DNA of 64,000 nucleotides from JAKIYB01 sp964590255 (GTDB lineage Bacteria; Armatimonadota; Hebobacteria; CAIYQO01): the NCBI GenBank assembly GCA_964590255.1, contig CAZPYA010000014.1, forward strand, positions 1-64,000, given 5' to 3'. The position numbers and the translations under genes were made by a program. Positions 61,111-64,000 of the stretch are shown piece after piece (positions within the stretch are counted from its first letter, which is position 1; each line of letters opens with the position of its first letter). The notes beneath the pieces were generated by a model. It made no database searches. It was not told where the DNA came from and saw only the letters and a program-made list of their open reading frames with translations.

Positions 61111-61196
61111 CAGCGAGTCTGGAAGCCGGCGAGAGCCGCGCCCCTGGTGTATCAATTGCACCGGGACGCGGCTCTCGCCGGCTTCCAAACTCGCTG
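61111..61196. repeat. Near-perfect hairpin element, 38-nt arms
   Basis: 61111-61149 and 61159-61196 pair at 36 of 38 positions with one bulge and a 9-nt loop (tatcaattg). A degenerate direct copy of one arm (tggaagccgacctcagtcgc) is at about 61054-61073. It ends 10 nt from the stop of the minus-strand GH95 gene. No T-tract. Confidence 0.92.
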
Positions 61197-61206
61197 CTAT
61201 CGCTAT

Positions 61207-63498
61207 TCACTTTGTGGTGACGCGATACCCCTTCCCCGTCTCCGTCGCGAACGTCACCCACCCATGCGCGCCCACCGCCGTCGCCACCGGTTGGCCATCG
61301 CAGCTCACCGCATAATTGCCCGCCAGCGTGCAGGGCGCGCCGAGGTCGCTGGTGATCATCGCTTCTGCCAGCGTGCCATCTCGCCAGGTGATATCCACGC
61401 CGAAGCCGCCGCGGGCGCGCAGACCGGTCACCGCGCCCTCCGGCCATTGCGGGGGCAGCGCCGGCAGCAGGCGGAGGGCGCCGCCGTGGCTTTGCAGCAG
61501 CAGTTCGGCGATGCCGGCGGTACCGCCCAGGTTGCCGTCGATCTGGAAGATCTCCGGCGGGTGCAGATCGAGCAGCGTGATGGTGGCGAAGTCGACGATG
61601 AGGTGAATGAGGTGCTCGTAGGCCAGTTCTCCCTCGCCGAAGCGCGCCCACAGGCATGCCACCCACGAGCGGCTCCACCCGGTATGGCCGCCGCCGCAGG
61701 AGAGACGGCGCTCCAACGACGCCCGCCCGGCCTTGAAAAATTCCGGCCGCGTCTCCGGCGTCATCATCTCGCCGGGGAAGATGCCGAGTAGGTGCGAGAG
61801 GTGCCGGTGTCCCGGCTCTCCTTCTTCGAAATCCTGCAGCCACTCCTGCAGTTGCCCGAAGCGGCCGACCTGGAACGGCGGCAGGTCGCGCAGGATGGCC
61901 TCCCATGTCGGCCGCAGCTCCGCGTCAACGCCCAGCGCGGTGCTGGCCTGCAGGCAGCGCCCCAGCACTTCGCGGATGAGGATAAGGTCCATCGTCGACG
62001 CCACGCACAGGCTCACCGGCTGCGCGCCGCCCACGAACGTGTTTTCCGGCGACTGCGATGGGGCCGTTACCAGCCAGCCATGCTCGTCGCGGATGAGAAA
62101 GTCCTCGTAGAAGGCCGCGCAGAGCTTGAGGAACGGGTAGACGCGCTCGCGCAGGAAGACGTCATCCCGCGTATATTCCCAGCGCCACCAGAAATGCTCG
62201 GCCAGCCACGCCGCGCCGACGGTCCACACGTCCCAGCCCGGCGATTCCGGCGTTGGGCGTCCCCACACGTCCGTCTGAATGCCGATGAATACCCCGCGGC
62301 AGCCGAAGAGCCGCCGGGCGATCTCCCGGCCGTTCGGCACCAACCGCTCGACGAAGCTCAGCAGCGGGTGGATGCACTCGGCCAGGTTCACCGTCTCCGC
62401 CGGCCAGTAATTCATCTGAATATTCACGTCAGCGTGGAAGTCGCTGTCCCAGGGCGGCCGCAGCTCTTCGTTCCATAAGCCTTGCAGGTTCGCCGGCTGG
62501 TCGCAATTACGCGAGGACGCCATCAGCAGGTAGCGGCCGTATTGGAAATACAGCGGCGCCAACCCCGGATCATCGCAGCCCGCGCGCACCCGCGCCAGCC
62601 GCTGGTCCATCGGCAGCGCCTCCGCCTCCGCGTTGCCCGGCACTGCCAACGCCACGCGGTTGAACATCCCTGTATGCTCCGCGACGTGCGCCGCCTTTAG
62701 CGTGGCGAAATCCAGCGGCATTTCGTTCAACCGCGCCGCGCAAGCTGCTGCCGGGTCAGCATCGCAGAGATTCGTAGCGATGGTAAGCACGATCAGCGCC
62801 GCGTCCGCGCCATGCACCCGCAACGTGCCGTCGGCGTCCGTCGTCACACTGCCGCCGGTCACCGCCAGCCGCCCCTCCATGGCGTAGCGCACCCCTTCGA
62901 CAAAAACGCCGTGCAGGCCAAAGCGCNNNNNNNNNNTCCCATCCGCCCAGGTCGTCACCGTGCAGTCCGGGTCGGGAATCCTGGTGAAATTCGCCGCAAA
63001 AGTCAGTTGGCCCGACTCATCGGTGCACAGATGCGCCACCACGACGCCATGCACGGCGGAGGCAAAATACTCACGGCGCACCGTGCCGAAGCGAAAAGCG
63101 GTGTAATCGACGCTCAGCACGCCGGTGGCCAGATCCAGGCCACGGCGATAGTCGTTCGCCCAGATGGAATGGGGGAAGGAAAGGTTCAGGTCGCCCGCCG
63201 GCTGGTAGGGTTCCACCCGGCGCTCGTGCCCGCTCAGGTATTGTGTCGCGAGTTCCGCGCCTTCCAGCCACTTGCCTGCCAGCAGCACCTGCTGAATCTC
63301 CGGCAGGTGCGCGGCGGCTTCCGGCACGGTGCGGTCACGGGTAGTACCCCGCCACAGGTTCTCGTGGTTCAGCGCCAGCCGCTCCACCGCCATGCCGCCG
63401 AAGACCATCGCGCCGAGGCGGCCGTTGCCGATGGGCAGCGCCTCGAGCCAGCGCGACGCCGGCTTCGTATACCACAAGACATTCGCGGAATCCGCCAT
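61207..63498 (-). CDS. GH95 family alpha-L-fucosidase-like glycoside hydrolase (assembly gap inside)
   Basis: 763 residues including four undetermined. The N-terminal beta domain has LPIGNGRLGAMVFGG and LNHENLWRG, hallmarks of the GH95 N-terminal fold. The toroid holds NIQMNYWPAETVNLAEC (about 358-374) with the conserved Asn pair, SQSPENTFVGG (about 480-490) with the catalytic Glu, and QIDGNLGGTAGIAELLLQ (about 650-667) with the conserved Asp. GH95 enzymes release L-fucose or L-galactose by inversion. No signal peptide. GAGGGATAAAA precedes the ATG. The frame is open on both sides of the Ns at 62927-62936, but their true length is unknown. Confidence 0.92.
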   Translation of the reverse strand: MADSANVLWYTKPASRWLEALPIGNGRLGAMVFGGMAVERLALNHENLWRGTTRDRTVPEAAAHLPEIQQVLLAGKWLEGAELATQYLSGHERRVEPYQPAGDLNLSFPHSIWANDYRRGLDLATGVLSVDYTAFRFGTVRREYFASAVHGVVVAHLCTDESGQLTFAANFTRIPDPDCTVTTWADGXXXXRFGLHGVFVEGVRYAMEGRLAVTGGSVTTDADGTLRVHGADAALIVLTIATNLCDADPAAACAARLNEMPLDFATLKAAHVAEHTGMFNRVALAVPGNAEAEALPMDQRLARVRAGCDDPGLAPLYFQYGRYLLMASSRNCDQPANLQGLWNEELRPPWDSDFHADVNIQMNYWPAETVNLAECIHPLLSFVERLVPNGREIARRLFGCRGVFIGIQTDVWGRPTPESPGWDVWTVGAAWLAEHFWWRWEYTRDDVFLRERVYPFLKLCAAFYEDFLIRDEHGWLVTAPSQSPENTFVGGAQPVSLCVASTMDLILIREVLGRCLQASTALGVDAELRPTWEAILRDLPPFQVGRFGQLQEWLQDFEEGEPGHRHLSHLLGIFPGEMMTPETRPEFFKAGRASLERRLSCGGGHTGWSRSWVACLWARFGEGELAYEHLIHLIVDFATITLLDLHPPEIFQIDGNLGGTAGIAELLLQSHGGALRLLPALPPQWPEGAVTGLRARGGFGVDITWRDGTLAEAMITSDLGAPCTLAGNYAVSCDGQPVATAVGAHGWVTFATETGKGYRVTTK
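62927..62936. other. Assembly gap (10 Ns)
   Basis: Ten Ns lie inside the GH95 gene, near residues 188-191. This is a scaffold join; the real sequence there may be longer or shorter. Confidence 0.98.
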
Positions 63499-63591
63499 TT
63501 TTATCCCTCATAACAAAAAGTTATCGATTTCTTCCCGAAAACTCTGGAAAAACCTGCCGTTTGTGTGTCAATATAGAAGGGGAAAATTGTT

Positions 63592-64000
63592 GTGAAGATG
63601 AGGCAACGTCGCCGACCGCGAATCACGAGAATATTTTTCACCGTCGTGCTGGGCATGGCGGCGCTATTTGTGTGCCTGTGGCTGGGCGGCGCTCTCTATG
63701 CAAACCACTACAAGCGGCTGCCACCAGCCGAGTTCGCGGCGGCCGTCTACCGCAACGCCGCGGGCGAACGCCTGCAATATCGCCTGCTGTCGCCAATGAA
63801 CCCCGAGCCGGGCCGGCTGTATCCGCTGGTGCTGGCCCTGCATGGCGCCGGCAGCCAGGGGACAGACAACCAGGCGCAACTGCTCTCCGTCGCGCCGGCC
63901 TTCACCACCGACGACGCCCGCACACGCTTCCCGTGCTATGTGCTGGCGCCGCAATGCCCGCCTGACACTTTCTGGGTACCTGAGGGGATGGTGCAACCCG
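63592..64000 (+). CDS. Membrane-anchored serine esterase-like protein, cut by the window end
   Basis: The frame is open from GTG 63592 (or ATG 63598) to the window end, about 136 residues. After a basic lead (MRQRRRPRITRI) comes one membrane helix (FFTVVLGMAALFVCLWLGG), a signal anchor. The catalytic domain begins ERLQYRLLSPMNPEPGR and YPLVLALHGAGSQGTDN, the oxyanion-hole region of alpha/beta-hydrolases of the PHB-depolymerase/prolyl-oligopeptidase-like esterase type; CYVLAPQCPPDTFWV follows. The nucleophile lies beyond the window. AAGGGG precedes the GTG by 9 nt. It is divergent from the GH95 gene, so carbohydrate esterase activity is plausible. Confidence 0.8.
   Translation, partial: MKMRQRRRPRITRIFFTVVLGMAALFVCLWLGGALYANHYKRLPPAEFAAAVYRNAAGERLQYRLLSPMNPEPGRLYPLVLALHGAGSQGTDNQAQLLSVAPAFTTDDARTRFPCYVLAPQCPPDTFWVPEGMVQP

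Noticed and set aside
63561..63965. A 134-codon frame at the right edge
   Set aside because: It is out of frame with the esterase-like gene, whose frame has a membrane anchor, the ALHGAGSQGTDN motif and a ribosome site and runs off the window.
1..64000. tRNA, rRNA, riboswitch, integrase or transposase genes
   Set aside because: I looked for the usual conserved strings and domains and found none that I could support by eye; a covariance-model search would be decisive.

Overview
This 64 kb window comes from a GC-rich, didermic, heterotrophic bacterium. The diderm signs are an LptF/LptG-type lipopolysaccharide export permease (47158-48276), an O-antigen-ligase-like protein (9888-11111) and several secreted proteins with type I signal peptides. 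Strong AGGAGG-type ribosome binding sites precede many genes. The mix of glycoside hydrolases, sulfatases, very large secreted heparinase-like proteins, an expanded URO-D family and unusual G/C-rich interspersed repeats fits an uncultivated Armatimonadota-, PVC- or Hydrogenedentota-like lineage. That placement is inference, because no rRNA or other lineage marker is present. A run of 10 Ns (62927-62936) shows a scaffolded draft assembly.

Layout. 0.2-5.9 kb: sugar catabolism (GH3 glycosidase, TIM-barrel amidohydrolase, URO-D-like protein, 2-hydroxyacid dehydrogenase). 6.2-8.1 kb: a secreted beta-sandwich protein with a paralogue at 55.4-57.6 kb. 8.5-14.6 kb: an exopolysaccharide module, with a FemAB/CelD-like acyltransferase divergent from an overlapping four-gene operon (O-antigen ligase/polymerase, polysaccharide deacetylase, GT4, GT2). 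14.6-17.3 kb: two tandem geranylgeranyl-reductase-like flavoproteins. 17.4-21.1 kb: URO-D-like protein and cellobiose phosphorylase. 21.7-25.8 kb: housekeeping and small genes (GNAT, ketoacyl-ACP synthase, YraN, RNase PH, HicAB). 26-42 kb: three secreted heparinase-like proteins of about 1200 residues, with two more URO-D proteins, gatC, a sugar-phosphate-isomerase-like protein and a pair of Imm26-like genes. 42.6-48.3 kb: nitrilase-family hydrolase, MsbA-type ABC exporter, YceH, LptF/G. 48.4-54.8 kb: URO-D protein, then a sulfatase / sialidase-fold / sulfatase / GH43-like cluster. 55-64 kb: small conserved protein, secreted beta-sandwich protein, FAD oxidoreductase, beta-propeller protein, GH95 alpha-L-fucosidase and the start of an esterase.

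How the genes work together. Secreted lyase-like and glycan-binding proteins probably attack complex, partly sulfated polysaccharide. Cytoplasmic GH3, GH94, GH95, GH43-like enzymes and sulfatases finish oligosaccharides, and isomerase, dehydrogenase and amidohydrolase enzymes feed the products into central metabolism. Five URO-D-like proteins sit among these genes without haem-biosynthesis genes or corrinoid proteins, so their role is open.

The most unusual feature is the non-coding and repeat architecture. (1) At two loci the 3' end of a gene, ending exactly at its stop codon, is duplicated on the far side of a small accessory insert (a membrane-protein gene after the ABC exporter; two Imm26-like genes after a heparinase-like gene). 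(2) Long, nearly perfect palindromes start 7-10 nt behind the stop codons of at least five genes. (3) A modular G/C-rich repeat occurs at more than a dozen places, once in frame inside a ketoacyl-ACP synthase gene. (4) A separate palindromic repeat family flanks the GH43-like gene on both sides. No tRNA, rRNA, CRISPR array, transposase or integrase gene was recognised.
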